Positions 45,467 to 55,557 of a DNA stretch of 64,000 bases are shown piece after piece. Below the pieces are notes generated by a model. That model did no database searches. It had not been told where the DNA came from and was given only the letters and a program-made list of their open reading frames with translations. Numbering within the stretch: position 1 is the first letter of the stretch; every line of letters begins with the position of its first letter. The position numbers and the translations under genes are program-made. Source of the DNA: Actinomyces sp. HMSC035G02 (lineage in GTDB: Bacteria; Actinomycetota; Actinomycetes; Actinomycetales; Actinomycetaceae); assembly GCA_001838165.1 (NCBI GenBank), contig KV835869.1, forward strand, positions 48,425 to 112,424, given 5' to 3'.

Positions 45467-45834
45467 GCCTGTCGCCCGAATCGAACACCGAGGTCCCCAC
45501 GCCCATCATGACGGACCTGCAGGACATCGCCTCGATGATCCAGATCAACGAGGAAGCAACGGTCTCGCGCACCGTCATGCACGCTGAGGGCGTGCGCCTG
45601 GTCCTCTTCAGCTTCGACAAGGACGAGATTCTCAGCGAGCACACCGCCGCGATGCCCGTCATCCTGCACACCCTCGAGGGTGCCCTGGAGATCGAGGCCG
45701 ACGGTCGCACCGTTGTTCTCAAGCCGGGCGACGTCATCCACTTCGGCACGCGTCTGCCGCACGCCGTGCGCGCGCTTGAGCCCTCGAAGATGGCCCTGTA
45801 CATGCTCGACCGTCGCGAGCGCCCCAAGGCCTGA
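45463..45834 (+). CDS. Single-domain cupin protein
   Basis: A 123-residue cupin. The two cupin motifs are SEHTAAMPVILHTLEGALEI and LKPGDVIHFGTRLPHAVRA; metal-ligand histidines are present in both. AAGGAGA lies 6 bases before the ATG, which overlaps the methyltransferase stop. Small cupins next to a methyltransferase often act in metal or small-molecule sensing or detoxification, but no specific function is supported here. A strong terminator follows. Confidence 0.85.
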   Translation: MSLSPESNTEVPTPIMTDLQDIASMIQINEEATVSRTVMHAEGVRLVLFSFDKDEILSEHTAAMPVILHTLEGALEIEADGRTVVLKPGDVIHFGTRLPHAVRALEPSKMALYMLDRRERPKA

Positions 45835-45852
45835 GGCGCCGACACTGTGCGG

Positions 45853-45898
45853 CGGGCCCCGTCCTCGTGAGGTGATGCGCGAGGCCGGGGCCCGTTTG
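45853..45898 (+). terminator. Long hairpin terminator after the cupin gene
   Basis: CGGGCCCCG (45853-45861) pairs with CGGGGCCCG (45886-45894), extended inwards by CCTCG/CGAGG, and is followed by TTTGT. The right arm contains the recurrent word GAGGCCGGGGCCCG. Confidence 0.8.
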
Positions 45899-45943
45899 TC
45901 GTATCCGCGAGGGATGGGCGGTGCGTCGGCGCCCCGCGGAGGT

Positions 45944-46300
45944 TTACTTCAGCGACGCCTTGCCGGCGCCCTTCGCGACCAGCCAGAGGCCGGCCTCGAC
46001 GATGACCCCTGAGACGATGAAGACGATGGGCACGGAGATGCGCGCGTCCATGAGGGTGGTGGCAGCCAGGGCGATGCCGTGGGCCGTGCCCAGGACGCCG
46101 CCGGCGAAGAGGATGGGCCAGGCGGCGCGGTGTGCGCGCTCCCATTCCTGCGAGCCGGGCTCGATGCCCGCCAGGCGCAGCCCCAGGGGAGGGCGGCACA
46201 CGCCGGCGCGCGCGGTCAGGCCCGAGGCAAACAGGTAGAGCCCACCCGCGGTGAGGGCAACGGCGAGAATCAGGAAGGCGGCGATCAGTCCGACGTGCAC
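45944..46300 (-). CDS. SdpI-family membrane protein
   Basis: A 118-residue protein with three hydrophobic helices (about residues 4-27, 62-82 and 88-110). The segment PPLGLRLAGIEPGSQEWERA followed by HRAAWP matches the signature loop of the SdpI family (GIR...W...HR), members of which include an immunity protein against a toxic peptide. It starts with GTG and has GAGGGG upstream. No toxin gene or regulator is adjacent, so a general membrane role is equally possible. Confidence 0.65.
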   Translation of the reverse strand: MHVGLIAAFLILAVALTAGGLYLFASGLTARAGVCRPPLGLRLAGIEPGSQEWERAHRAAWPILFAGGVLGTAHGIALAATTLMDARISVPIVFIVSGVIVEAGLWLVAKGAGKASLK

Positions 46301-46549
46301 GGGAACCCCTCGAAAGATAAGCGTTTCACGGCCGTTTCACGAAGGGCCGCGCGCCCATTCTACCCGGCCCCGGCCTCGTCACCGCGAAGGCAGAGGCGGT
46401 GTGAAAACCTGCATAGTTTCGAGGGCAAGGTGCAGGGGTGTATGGCCTGATGAGGCCCGGAAGTGACCATGGTGAGTAAGCCGAGAGGCGGTGCTCGCGT
46501 GAGCACCACCCCTCAGCAAACAGCTCGGAATTCCGAGCGAAATATCAGG
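46301..46549. other. 249-bp intergenic region without a clear gene
   Basis: It contains the recurrent word GGCCCCGGCCTCGTC (46366-46380), a small GGCC-TGATGA-GGCC hairpin (46444-46457 region) and the hairpin at 46490-46507 near the end of nadE. Short open frames here lack ribosome sites and protein-like features. Confidence 0.4.
46490..46507 (-). terminator. Possible terminator after nadE
   Basis: GGTGCTC-GCGT-GAGCACC is a perfect 7-bp hairpin 43 bases beyond the nadE stop. It lacks a T-run, so it is weak. Confidence 0.35.
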
Positions 46550-48631
<2,082 letters not shown>

Positions 48632-48652
48632 AGTTCTCCTTTGGTACTGGGC

Positions 48653-49408
48653 TTATTCTTGCGTACTCGGCGCGCTCGCGCTCTTCATCGACGAGGCCGG
48701 GGCTGGGGCGGGTGGGCGGCGCAGGGGTGGGTCGAGGACGAAGGCCGTGTCGTCGACGCCGGGGACGAGGCGGTAGAGGGCTGCTGGACGTCCGGCGCCT
48801 TCGCGCACAGTGCCGCCCGTCGGCTCGATGAAGGAGGCCGTCTTTGTTGCTTTGCGGTGGAAGTTGCGCGGGTCGAGCGCTGATCCCCAGATGGCCTCGT
48901 ACGTCGTGCGCAGTTGCGTGATCGTAAATTCAGGGCCGCAGAAGGATGTGGCCAGGGGGGAGTATTCGATCTTGGAGCGAGCGCGCTCGACTCCGTGCGC
49001 GAGGATGCTCGCGTGGTCGAAGGCGAGGGGTGAATCGGGCGCGAGGAGGGCGTCGACGGGGTGCCAGAGCGTTCCCGAGGCGTCGCCTCCCGCGCGGGCC
49101 GGCGCAAAAGATGGGGCGAGGAGGAGGTAGGCGACCGAGAGGACCGGCCCTCGGGGGTCTCGTCCCTGCGGCCCGTAGGTGCGCAACTGTTCGAGGTGGC
49201 CAGGAGGGACGATGCCGGTTTCCTCCTCGAGTTCGCGCGCTGCCGCTTCCTCGGTCTGCTCGCCCTCGCGTAGGAAGCCGCCGGGGAGTGCTAGGTGGTC
49301 CTTGAAAGGCTCAATTCCGCGCCGCACGACGAGAGCGTGGAGCGTGTGGTCGATGACCGTGAGGGCGACGATGTCGACCGCGACGGGGATGGTGAGGGGT
49401 GAGGTCAT
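48653..49408 (-). CDS. nrtR: NrtR-type Nudix transcriptional regulator of NAD metabolism
   Basis: A 251-residue protein with an N-terminal Nudix-like domain and a C-terminal winged helix. The Nudix box region is GGFLREGEQTEEAAARELEE followed by ETG, and the helix region is FTITQLRTTYEAIWG then DPRNFHRK, the pattern of NrtR regulators that sense ADP-ribose and repress NAD genes. The position directly before nadE fits. The Nudix box looks largely intact (GX5EX7REXXEE), so hydrolase activity may persist. The ATG lies 6 bases after a -10 box (49415-49420, minus strand), so it is probably leaderless. The tail PAPASSMK overlaps a genome-wide word. Confidence 0.87.
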   Translation of the reverse strand: MTSPLTIPVAVDIVALTVIDHTLHALVVRRGIEPFKDHLALPGGFLREGEQTEEAAARELEEETGIVPPGHLEQLRTYGPQGRDPRGPVLSVAYLLLAPSFAPARAGGDASGTLWHPVDALLAPDSPLAFDHASILAHGVERARSKIEYSPLATSFCGPEFTITQLRTTYEAIWGSALDPRNFHRKATKTASFIEPTGGTVREGAGRPAALYRLVPGVDDTAFVLDPPLRRPPAPAPASSMKSASAPSTQE

Positions 49409-49414
49409 GGTGTA

Positions 49415-49420
49415 AGCCTA
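49415..49420 (-). promoter_or_regulatory. -10 box of a probable leaderless nrtR-nadE promoter
   Basis: On the minus strand TAGGCT lies 6 bases before the nrtR ATG. The TGTC/GACA operator lies directly upstream. Confidence 0.5.
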
Positions 49421-49425
49421 GCCTA

Positions 49426-49480
49426 TTTGTGTCGAGTTGACATTAAATGCTAGAGTGAGTTATCGGCATTCTGACACAAA
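49426..49480. promoter_or_regulatory. Probable NrtR operators in the divergent promoter region
   Basis: TGTC-GAGTT-GACA (49430-49442) is an inverted half-site pair overlapping TTGACA (49437-49442), a perfect -35 box for the plus-strand SPFH gene. TTTGTGTC (49426-49433) is repeated in inverted form as GACACAAA (49473-49480). Placement between nrtR and the SPFH gene predicts joint control of both directions. Confidence 0.6.
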
Positions 49481-49512
49481 CAAGTGGGAAACCACCCAAC
49501 CAAGGAGTCATC

Positions 49513-50523
49513 ATGGGAACCCTTCACCACCACCCCTTCTTCATCCGCTACCAGGGCGGTTCCGGCGATCACGTCGTCCAGATCCGCGCCGGACGCACGA
49601 TCCGATCCGGTGTCGGTCAGTCCTTCTGGCTGCGAGCCGGCCGCTGCGCGCTCGCGGAGGTGCCCACCGCCAACCGCGCCCACAGCTTCCTCGTGCAGGC
49701 GACCACCGCGGATCAGCAGAACATCAACGCGCAGGTTGCCATCACCTACCGCATCGAGGACGCAGAAGCCGCCGCCGCGCACTACGACTTCGGCCTGTAT
49801 CCGCGCGAAGCGGGAGCCGACGCCCAGGGGTTGTGGCAGATCGACGAGACCGTCACCCGCATCGCCTTCTCTGCCCTGGCCTCGGCAATTGGCGAGATGA
49901 CGCTGACCGACGCCATTTCTGGATCCCTCGAACGGGTCGGCCGAGTGTTGGCCCAGGCCTTTGCCTCCGATGAGCAGCTGCGGGCCACCGGCGTTGCCGT
50001 TGTCGACGCACGCCTCCTGAGCTTGCGCCCGGACGAAGGAGTCGAATCCTCCCTGCGCGCCCCTCTCCTCGAGCAGCTCCAAGCCGAGGCTGACCGCGCC
50101 CTCTACGAACGCCGGGCGCTCGCAGTCGAACGCGAGTCCCAGATTTCCGAAAACGAGATGCAATCCAAGCTCGACCTGGCCCGCAAGCGTGCCGACCTCG
50201 TCGACCAGGAGGGACACAACGCCAGGCGCGAAGCCGAAGAGAAGGCCGCAGCAGACGCTATTGCGGTCGAAGCGGAAGCGCGCCGTATCACTGAAAAAGC
50301 CAAGGCCTACGAGGTCGACTGGAACACCGCAGGCCGTGCCCGGGTCGACAACGACGCCGCCTACATCCAGGCACTCGCCGAGGCAGGGCCCGAGGTGGCG
50401 CGGGCCCTCGCCCTGAAGGAAATGGCGAAGAATATGCCGTCCTTCGGGAACATCACTATCACCGCCGACGTGCTCAGCGATCTTGTTGCTGCCTTCACCG
50501 GCTCCGCAAAGGTGGGAGAGTAG
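49513..50523 (+). CDS. SPFH/Band 7 domain protein
   Basis: A 336-residue protein with an N-terminal SPFH domain (HVVQIRAGRTIRSGVGQSFW, VPTANRAHSFLVQATTADQQ, VAITYRIED) and a long charged, probably coiled-coil region (about residues 175-270, rich in Ala, Glu, Arg). There is no clear transmembrane helix, unlike flotillins. SPFH proteins build ring scaffolds. The start follows CAAGGAG. The NAD-kinase-like gene starts 2 bases after its stop, and the operon diverges from nrtR. A role tied to NAD metabolism is inferred only from this context. Confidence 0.87.
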   Translation: MGTLHHHPFFIRYQGGSGDHVVQIRAGRTIRSGVGQSFWLRAGRCALAEVPTANRAHSFLVQATTADQQNINAQVAITYRIEDAEAAAAHYDFGLYPREAGADAQGLWQIDETVTRIAFSALASAIGEMTLTDAISGSLERVGRVLAQAFASDEQLRATGVAVVDARLLSLRPDEGVESSLRAPLLEQLQAEADRALYERRALAVERESQISENEMQSKLDLARKRADLVDQEGHNARREAEEKAAADAIAVEAEARRITEKAKAYEVDWNTAGRARVDNDAAYIQALAEAGPEVARALALKEMAKNMPSFGNITITADVLSDLVAAFTGSAKVGE

Positions 50524-50525
50524 TC

Positions 50526-51431
50526 ATGCGCCGCCGTGCCGTCATCGTCCGACGCCCCACCGAGTTCGACGAGCTCATGGACCGCTACTCCACGCGCGGC
50601 CAGGTCGAATTCGTCCTGCGCAGCCGCGGGCGCACCCTCGAGTCCGTCGAGCGTGCGCACGATTCTCACGTGGCTGCCCTGGCTCGCGTGCGTGCGGGCA
50701 TCCCGGACGGGTGGGCGAGCGCCGACGTCGAGCGCGATTCCCTGTCGCGCTTCCTCTTCGCCCCCGAGGACGTCATCGTTGTCGTGGGCCCAGACGGCCT
50801 GGTTGCCAACGTCGCCAAGTACGCGGGCGACCAGGCCGTGGTCGGCGTCAACTCCGTCCCTCAGTCGAACGCCGGCGTGCTCGTGCGCTGCACGCCCGAC
50901 CAGGGGGTCGCAGCCCTCGGGCGCATCGAGGCGGGTGCTGACCTGCGGGTGGACCAGCTGACGATGGTGCGAGCGACCGCCGACGACTCGCGCACGCTCA
51001 CCGCCCTCAACGAGGTATTCGTTGGGCACCCGAGCCATCAGAGCGCCCGCTACGAGCTGGCCCTCGGAACCCGTGTGGAGCGACAGTCCTCCTCGGGCGT
51101 CGTTGTCTCCACCGGGACCGGGGCGACCGGGTGGGGAGCATCCCTCAAGCGCGGCCGCCACATGGGGGACCTGCCCGCGCCGACCTCGCGCTCGCTCGCG
51201 TGGTTCGTGCGCGAGGCATGGCCCTCGCCCTTCACCGGCGTCGAATACACTGAGGGGATCCTGGACGAGGACGAAGACCTCGGCCTCGTCGTCGCCTCCG
51301 AATCCCTCGTCCTGTTCGGCGATGGCATGGAGTCCGACCGCCTGACCCTGACGTGGGGTCAAAGCGTGCGGATTTCGCGTGCCCCGCGAGCCCTGTCCCT
51401 CGTCGACCCCGCCGGCCTGGGGGAGGGATGA
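50526..51431 (+). CDS. NAD-kinase-like protein
   Basis: A 301-residue protein with the fold of ATP-NAD kinases. The phosphate loop is VVVGPDGLVANVAKY (the family normally has GGDG; here GPDG, with the aspartate kept). Further matches are ALNEVFVGH (family NE/ND motif) and the substrate loop VVSTGTGATGWG (family STPTGSTAY). The normal biosynthetic NAD kinase gene usually lies by recN and a hemolysin gene, so this is likely a divergent paralogue. It is translationally close to the SPFH gene. Activity on NAD is probable but unproven. Confidence 0.78.
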   Translation: MRRRAVIVRRPTEFDELMDRYSTRGQVEFVLRSRGRTLESVERAHDSHVAALARVRAGIPDGWASADVERDSLSRFLFAPEDVIVVVGPDGLVANVAKYAGDQAVVGVNSVPQSNAGVLVRCTPDQGVAALGRIEAGADLRVDQLTMVRATADDSRTLTALNEVFVGHPSHQSARYELALGTRVERQSSSGVVVSTGTGATGWGASLKRGRHMGDLPAPTSRSLAWFVREAWPSPFTGVEYTEGILDEDEDLGLVVASESLVLFGDGMESDRLTLTWGQSVRISRAPRALSLVDPAGLGEG

Positions 51432-51764
51432 TCCCGTGGGTGTGCATGATCGCACTGAGACTACGTGCTACTCGCGCGCACACCTCGTTCACTGTGTCGG
51501 GGAATGTCCGAGAGGGTGCCGATGGGGCTGATGACATCGTGCAGGGCAGCGGGGTGGCGTAACGCGCGCATACGCGGATAGGTTACGAACATCCGGATAG
51601 GTTATGAAGATGTGGATAGGAAAATAAGCTATCCGGATGCGCACAACCTATCCAAATGCGCACAACCTATCCGGATGCGCACAACCTATCCGCATGTGTG
51701 CAGGGGAGGTGGCGCTTGTGCGTTGAGGCCGGGGACCGTGAGCGAATCCTGCGCGCCGCAAGCC
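51432..51764. other. 333-bp intergenic region holding the second repeat array
   Basis: Between the convergent NAD-kinase-like and sirtuin genes lie the seven-unit array (51572-51704) and the recurrent word TTGAGGCCGGGGA (51723-51735). No gene is evident; a 69-codon frame at the left end has no ribosome site. Confidence 0.6.
51572..51704. repeat. Seven-unit inverted 19-bp repeat array, locus B
   Basis: Forward units begin at 51572, 51591 and 51610. Reverse units begin CTATCC at 51629, 51648, 51667 and 51686. Step (19), arm counts (3 and 4) and central distance (51614 to 51629, 15 bases) are identical to locus A at 25810. The last reverse unit diverges in the same way (CTATCCGCATGTGTG). Tail sequences are swapped between arms relative to locus A. 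Confidence 0.92.
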
Positions 51765-52520
51765 CTACGCGGGCAGAACACCCCGCGCGTGCAGCTGGTC
51801 CATGACGCGATCGAGGGTCTCGCCAACCGGCTCGCGAATAATCAGATCGGCGCGGACATCGGCTGAGGTCGGGGTGGCATTCATGAGCACCAGGTGGTCC
51901 CCGGAGAAATAGTTGATGAGGCCCGCCGCCGGATACACCACGAGGGACGTGCCCGCCACGATCAGCACGGACGCTCGCGCGATGGCGGACACGGCGGCCT
52001 CGATGACGCCCTGGTCGAGGGCCTCGCCGTACATGACGATGTCAGGGCGCATCTGTGAGGTGCACGAGGGGCACGCGGGCACGGGATCCCCGTCAACCGT
52101 GACGGCATCCCCCAATGATGCGACTGCCCCGCAGCGCGTGCATACGAGGCGCTCCCAGTTGCCGTGCAGCTCCCACACGGTCCGCGAACCCGCCCGCTGA
52201 TGCAGGCCGTCGATGTTCTGCGTGATGACAGCGTCCAGGCGACCTGCGGCCTCCAGGGAGGCCAGGGCTCTGTGCGCACCGTTGGGCTCTACGGGGCGGT
52301 AGATCTCGTGGAACCACTCCCAGTAGGCCTGCGGATGCCTCTCAAAGAAGTCGATGCTCAGCACCGTCTCCAGGGGAATCTCGCGCTCCTGAAAGTAAAA
52401 GCCGTTGGCCCCTCGAAAATCGGGGATTCCCGACTCGGTGGACACGCCCGCGCCTCCGAAAAACACGGTGGACGGTGAGGCAGCGATCCATTCCGCCAGG
52501 GTAGAAACATCGTCGTTCAT
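51765..52520 (-). CDS. cobB: Sir2-family NAD-dependent protein deacylase (sirtuin)
   Basis: Removes acyl groups from lysines while consuming NAD. The 251 residues show FFGGAGVSTESGIPDFRG, the catalytic TQNIDGLH and ELHGNW, zinc cysteines in CTRCG and CPSCTSQ, and VAGTSLVVYPAAG. In the substrate pocket the Y/R pair typical of CobB desuccinylases is not obvious, so deacetylation is the safer call. GAGG lies 5 bases before the ATG. It lies next to NAD genes and to ackA-pta, whose product acetyl phosphate acetylates proteins, which makes it a plausible counterpart. Confidence 0.94.
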   Translation of the reverse strand: MNDDVSTLAEWIAASPSTVFFGGAGVSTESGIPDFRGANGFYFQEREIPLETVLSIDFFERHPQAYWEWFHEIYRPVEPNGAHRALASLEAAGRLDAVITQNIDGLHQRAGSRTVWELHGNWERLVCTRCGAVASLGDAVTVDGDPVPACPSCTSQMRPDIVMYGEALDQGVIEAAVSAIARASVLIVAGTSLVVYPAAGLINYFSGDHLVLMNATPTSADVRADLIIREPVGETLDRVMDQLHARGVLPA

Positions 52521-52559
52521 GAGGCCCTCCTCGCTCGCGCTACTCTCTCAGGATACGCC

Positions 52560-52594
52560 CGAGGCCGGGGCCCCACGTGGGAACCCCGGCCTCG
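52560..52594 (-). terminator. Terminator after ackA
   Basis: CGAGGCCGGGG (52560-52570) and CCCCGGCCTCG (52584-52594) form a perfect 11-bp stem. Both arms are copies of the recurrent word. Confidence 0.7.
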
Positions 52595-52608
52595 AACAAG
52601 CCTGAGGA

Positions 52609-53808
52609 TCAGGCGAAGGTCAGCGCCTGGCGAGCGATCGCCAGCTCCTCGTTGGTCGGGTAGACGACGAGGGTCACGGCCGAGTCGGGAGCGGACACGA
52701 TGCGCGGTTCCTTGATACGGCCCTTGTTGGCCTCGACGTCGATCTTGACGCCGAAAGGAGCGAGGGCCTCGGCCAGCTCGCGGCGCACGTCGTCGTCGTT
52801 CTCGCCGATGCCGGCGGTGAAGGTGATGACGTCCAGGCCGCCGAGCTCAGCGGCGTAGGAACCCACGTACTTCAGCAGGCGGTTGATGTACACGTCCATG
52901 GCGGTACGGGCGCGCTTGGAGGCCTCGGGGTCGGAGGTGTTGTTGATGACCTCCCACACGGAGCGCATGTCGGACTCGCCGGTCATGCCCTTCATGCCGG
53001 ACTTCTTGTTGAAGAGGGTGTCGACCTCGTCGACGCTCATGCCGGCGACGCGCTGCAGGTGGAACACGACGGCGGGGTCGATGTCGCCGGTGCGGGTGCC
53101 CATCATGAGGCCCTCGAGGGGGGTCAGGCCCATGGAGGTGTCGATCGGCTTGCCGTTCTTGACGGCGGAAGCGGACGCGCCGTTGCCCAGGTGCAGGACG
53201 ATCTGCTTGAGGTCGTCGCGGCCCAGCATCTTGGAGATTTCCTGGGAGACGAACTGGTGGGAGGTGCCGTGGGCGCCGTAGCGGCGCACCGAGTACTTCT
53301 CGGCGGTCTCGGTCTCGAGGGCGTACAGGGCGGCCTTGTCGGGCAGCTGCTGGAAGAACGCGGTGTCGAAGACCGCGACGTGGGGGACGTCGGGCATGAG
53401 CTCGCGCGCCACGTCGATGCCCTTGAGGTGGGCGGGGTTGTGCAGCGGAGCCAGCGGGCACAGCTCTTCGATCAGGTTGCGGACCTCGTCGGTGATGAGG
53501 GCCGGGCCATCGAAGTAGCGGCCGCCCTGAACGACGCGGTGGCCGACGGCGAGGATGTGGGCCTCGGCCAGGGACGGGCCCTCCGTGTCGAAGAGGCGCA
53601 GGACCTCACGCATGCCGACGGTGTGGTCGGGAACCGGGAGCTCTTCCTGGGTGACGGCGTCGCCATGCTCATGCTTGATGAGACCGGTGGTGTCGCCGAT
53701 GCGCTCGACGATGCCCTTGGCGATGGCGTCGCCGGTTTCGGGGTCGACGAGCTGGTACTTGATGGAGGAGGAGCCGGAGTTAATGACGAGGACGGAGGAC
53801 GAGGTCAC
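52609..53808 (-). CDS. ackA: Acetate kinase
   Basis: Interconverts acetyl phosphate and acetate with ATP. The 399-residue ASKHA protein has LVINSGSSSIKYQL, GHRVVQGG, FDTAFFQQLPD, YGAHGTSHQFV, LHLGNGASA and TFTAGIGEND, all diagnostic. It lies 95 bp downstream of pta on the same strand, so the pair probably forms one transcript for overflow acetate production and ATP gain. GAAAGGCGA lies before the ATG. Confidence 0.97.
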   Translation of the reverse strand: MTSSSVLVINSGSSSIKYQLVDPETGDAIAKGIVERIGDTTGLIKHEHGDAVTQEELPVPDHTVGMREVLRLFDTEGPSLAEAHILAVGHRVVQGGRYFDGPALITDEVRNLIEELCPLAPLHNPAHLKGIDVARELMPDVPHVAVFDTAFFQQLPDKAALYALETETAEKYSVRRYGAHGTSHQFVSQEISKMLGRDDLKQIVLHLGNGASASAVKNGKPIDTSMGLTPLEGLMMGTRTGDIDPAVVFHLQRVAGMSVDEVDTLFNKKSGMKGMTGESDMRSVWEVINNTSDPEASKRARTAMDVYINRLLKYVGSYAAELGGLDVITFTAGIGENDDDVRRELAEALAPFGVKIDVEANKGRIKEPRIVSAPDSAVTLVVYPTNEELAIARQALTFA

Positions 53809-53845
53809 GCGTTCGCCTTTCGTGTTGTGGGGTTGGGGTAAAAGA

Positions 53846-53864
53846 ACGAGGCCGGGGCCCGTTT
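53846..53864. repeat. Copy of the recurrent ACGAGGCCGGGGCCC word between pta and ackA
   Basis: ACGAGGCCGGGGCCCGTTT in the pta-ackA gap matches, over 14 to 19 bases, the arms of hairpins at 45881 and 52560. On the minus strand it is followed by TTCTTTT and may attenuate transcription between the two genes. Confidence 0.55.
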
Positions 53865-53903
53865 ACGTTCAATGGTAACCGGACCCCGGGACCTCGGTCC
53901 CGT

Positions 53904-55382
53904 TTAGCCCTGGGCCTGGACGGCGGTCAGGGCGACGGTGTTGACGATGTCTTCGACGAGGGCGCCGCGCGACAGGTCGTTGACGGGCTTGTTGAGGCCC
54001 TGCAGGATGGGGCCGACGGCGAGCGCTCCGGAGGAGCGCTGGACCGCCTTGTAGCCGATGTTTCCGGCTTCCAGCTCGGGGAAGACGAAGACGGTGGCCT
54101 TGCCGGCGACCTCGGATCCGGGCAGCTTCTTGGAGGCGACGGCCTCGTCGACGGCTGCGTCGAACTGGATGGGGCCTTCGATGGCCAGCTCGGGGGCCTT
54201 CTCGCGGGCGAGGCGGGTGGCCTCGACGACGACGTCAACGTCCGGGCCGGACCCGGAGGTGCCGGTGGAGTAGGAGAGCATGGCGACGCGCGGGGTGACG
54301 CCGAACTGGGCGGCGGTGCGCGCGGAGGTCACGGCGATGTCTGCCAGCTGCTCGGCGGTGGGGTTGGGGTTGACGGCGCAGTCGCCGAACGCCCACACGC
54401 GGTCCTTCATCGCCATGAGGAAGATGGAGGAGACAACGGAGACGCCGGGGGCGGTCTTGATGATCTGGAAGGAAGGAACGATCGTGTGCGCGGTCGTGTG
54501 GGCAGCGCCCGAGACCATGCCGTCGGCGTCGCCCATGTGGACCATCATGGTGCCGAAGTAGGACACGTCGGTGACCTTCTCGCGGGCCTGCTCGAGGGTG
54601 ACGCCCTTCTTGGCGCGCAGGCGCGCGAACTCCTCGGCGTAGCGCTCGAGGTAGGCGGGATCGTTCACGGAGACGACCTGGGCGGCGCTCAGGTCGAGGC
54701 CGAGCTCACCGGCGCGCTTGGCGACGTAGTCGGCGTCGCCCACGAAGGTGATGTCGGCGATGCCGGCGGCGAGGACCTGGGCGGCGGCCTGCAGGACGCG
54801 GTCGTCGTCGGGCTCGGGCAGGACGATGCGCTTGCGGTCGGCGCGTGCGCGCTCGATGAGGTCGGCCTGGAAGGCGAGCGGGGTGACGGCGGTGGGGGCC
54901 TCGGTGCCGCGCAGGGTGGCGGCGGCCTCCTCGCCCAGCGGCAGCGTGAGGACGGGCACGTCGGCCTCGAGCGCGGGGGCACCACCGGTCAGGACAACAG
55001 CGACGACGGAGGCGGCAGCGGCCTCGGCGCGCAGGCGGGCGGCGGCGATTTCCTCGGACAGGAGCTCGGCGCTGGCGCCCTCGGCGTCGAAGGCGAGGAC
55101 GACGCCGGCGCGGGTGGAGGCGGCAAGATTCAGGTTCCAGGCCACGTGGTCGAAGGCGCGGTTCGAGGTCTCACGGGCGGGGGCGATGAGCGCGTCGTCA
55201 CCGGCGGCGCGGACGGCTTCGACCGCGGCAGGCAGAGCGGAGGCGGGACGGAGGGCGGCGTCGGTAGCCGTCGTGCCGGCCAAGGCGTCGACGGTGGCGA
55301 CGCCAAGAACGCGGGCCAGCTCGTCAGTGGCGAGGGCGGCTGCCTCCGACGAACCGGGGGCGACGACAATAAAGCGAGACAC
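53904..55382 (-). CDS. pta: Phosphate acetyltransferase
   Basis: Makes acetyl phosphate from acetyl-CoA. The 492-residue protein has an N-terminal regulatory region (a shortened DRTGG/AAA-like part) and the C-terminal catalytic domain with KRIVLPEPDDDRVLQAA, FGTMMVHMGDADGMVSGA, SYSTGTSGSGPDVD and LPGSEVAGKATVFVFPELEA. The GTG at 55382 is chosen because AAGGAG lies 9 bases upstream; the frame opens 19 codons earlier without a ribosome site. The N-terminus is shorter than the 700-residue E. coli form. It forms a unit with ackA. Confidence 0.95.
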   Translation of the reverse strand: MSRFIVVAPGSSEAAALATDELARVLGVATVDALAGTTATDAALRPASALPAAVEAVRAAGDDALIAPARETSNRAFDHVAWNLNLAASTRAGVVLAFDAEGASAELLSEEIAAARLRAEAAAASVVAVVLTGGAPALEADVPVLTLPLGEEAAATLRGTEAPTAVTPLAFQADLIERARADRKRIVLPEPDDDRVLQAAAQVLAAGIADITFVGDADYVAKRAGELGLDLSAAQVVSVNDPAYLERYAEEFARLRAKKGVTLEQAREKVTDVSYFGTMMVHMGDADGMVSGAAHTTAHTIVPSFQIIKTAPGVSVVSSIFLMAMKDRVWAFGDCAVNPNPTAEQLADIAVTSARTAAQFGVTPRVAMLSYSTGTSGSGPDVDVVVEATRLAREKAPELAIEGPIQFDAAVDEAVASKKLPGSEVAGKATVFVFPELEAGNIGYKAVQRSSGALAVGPILQGLNKPVNDLSRGALVEDIVNTVALTAVQAQG

Positions 55383-55545
55383 TCGAATGCTCCTTTGGTG
55401 CGAGAAATATGTTGCGGGTCTCAGGGACCTTTGGACCAATATTAAACCCGCATGCCTCTTATTCCTATTCTTTTGAAAAGACGAGGCCGTGGTTGGCTTC
55501 GTGGGGCGCAGATGAACGCTCGCATGATCACGAGCGCTCGTGCGA

Positions 55546-55551
55546 TAGGGT
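55546..55551 (+). promoter_or_regulatory. -10 box of a probable leaderless promoter
   Basis: TAGGGT lies 6 bases before the GTG start at 55558, matching the spacing seen at alr, tsaD, guaB and guaB3. Confidence 0.4.
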
Positions 55552-55557
55552 AGGGGC

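Noticed and set aside
46301..46549. Riboswitch or small RNA gene
   Set aside because: The hairpins seen are short, no downstream gene is placed to be controlled on the plus strand, and no known riboswitch core was recognised.
51572..51704. Replication origin or DnaA-box/iteron cluster
   Set aside because: The unit core CCGGATAGG does not match the DnaA box, no dnaA, dnaN or rep gene is close, and the same array occurs twice.
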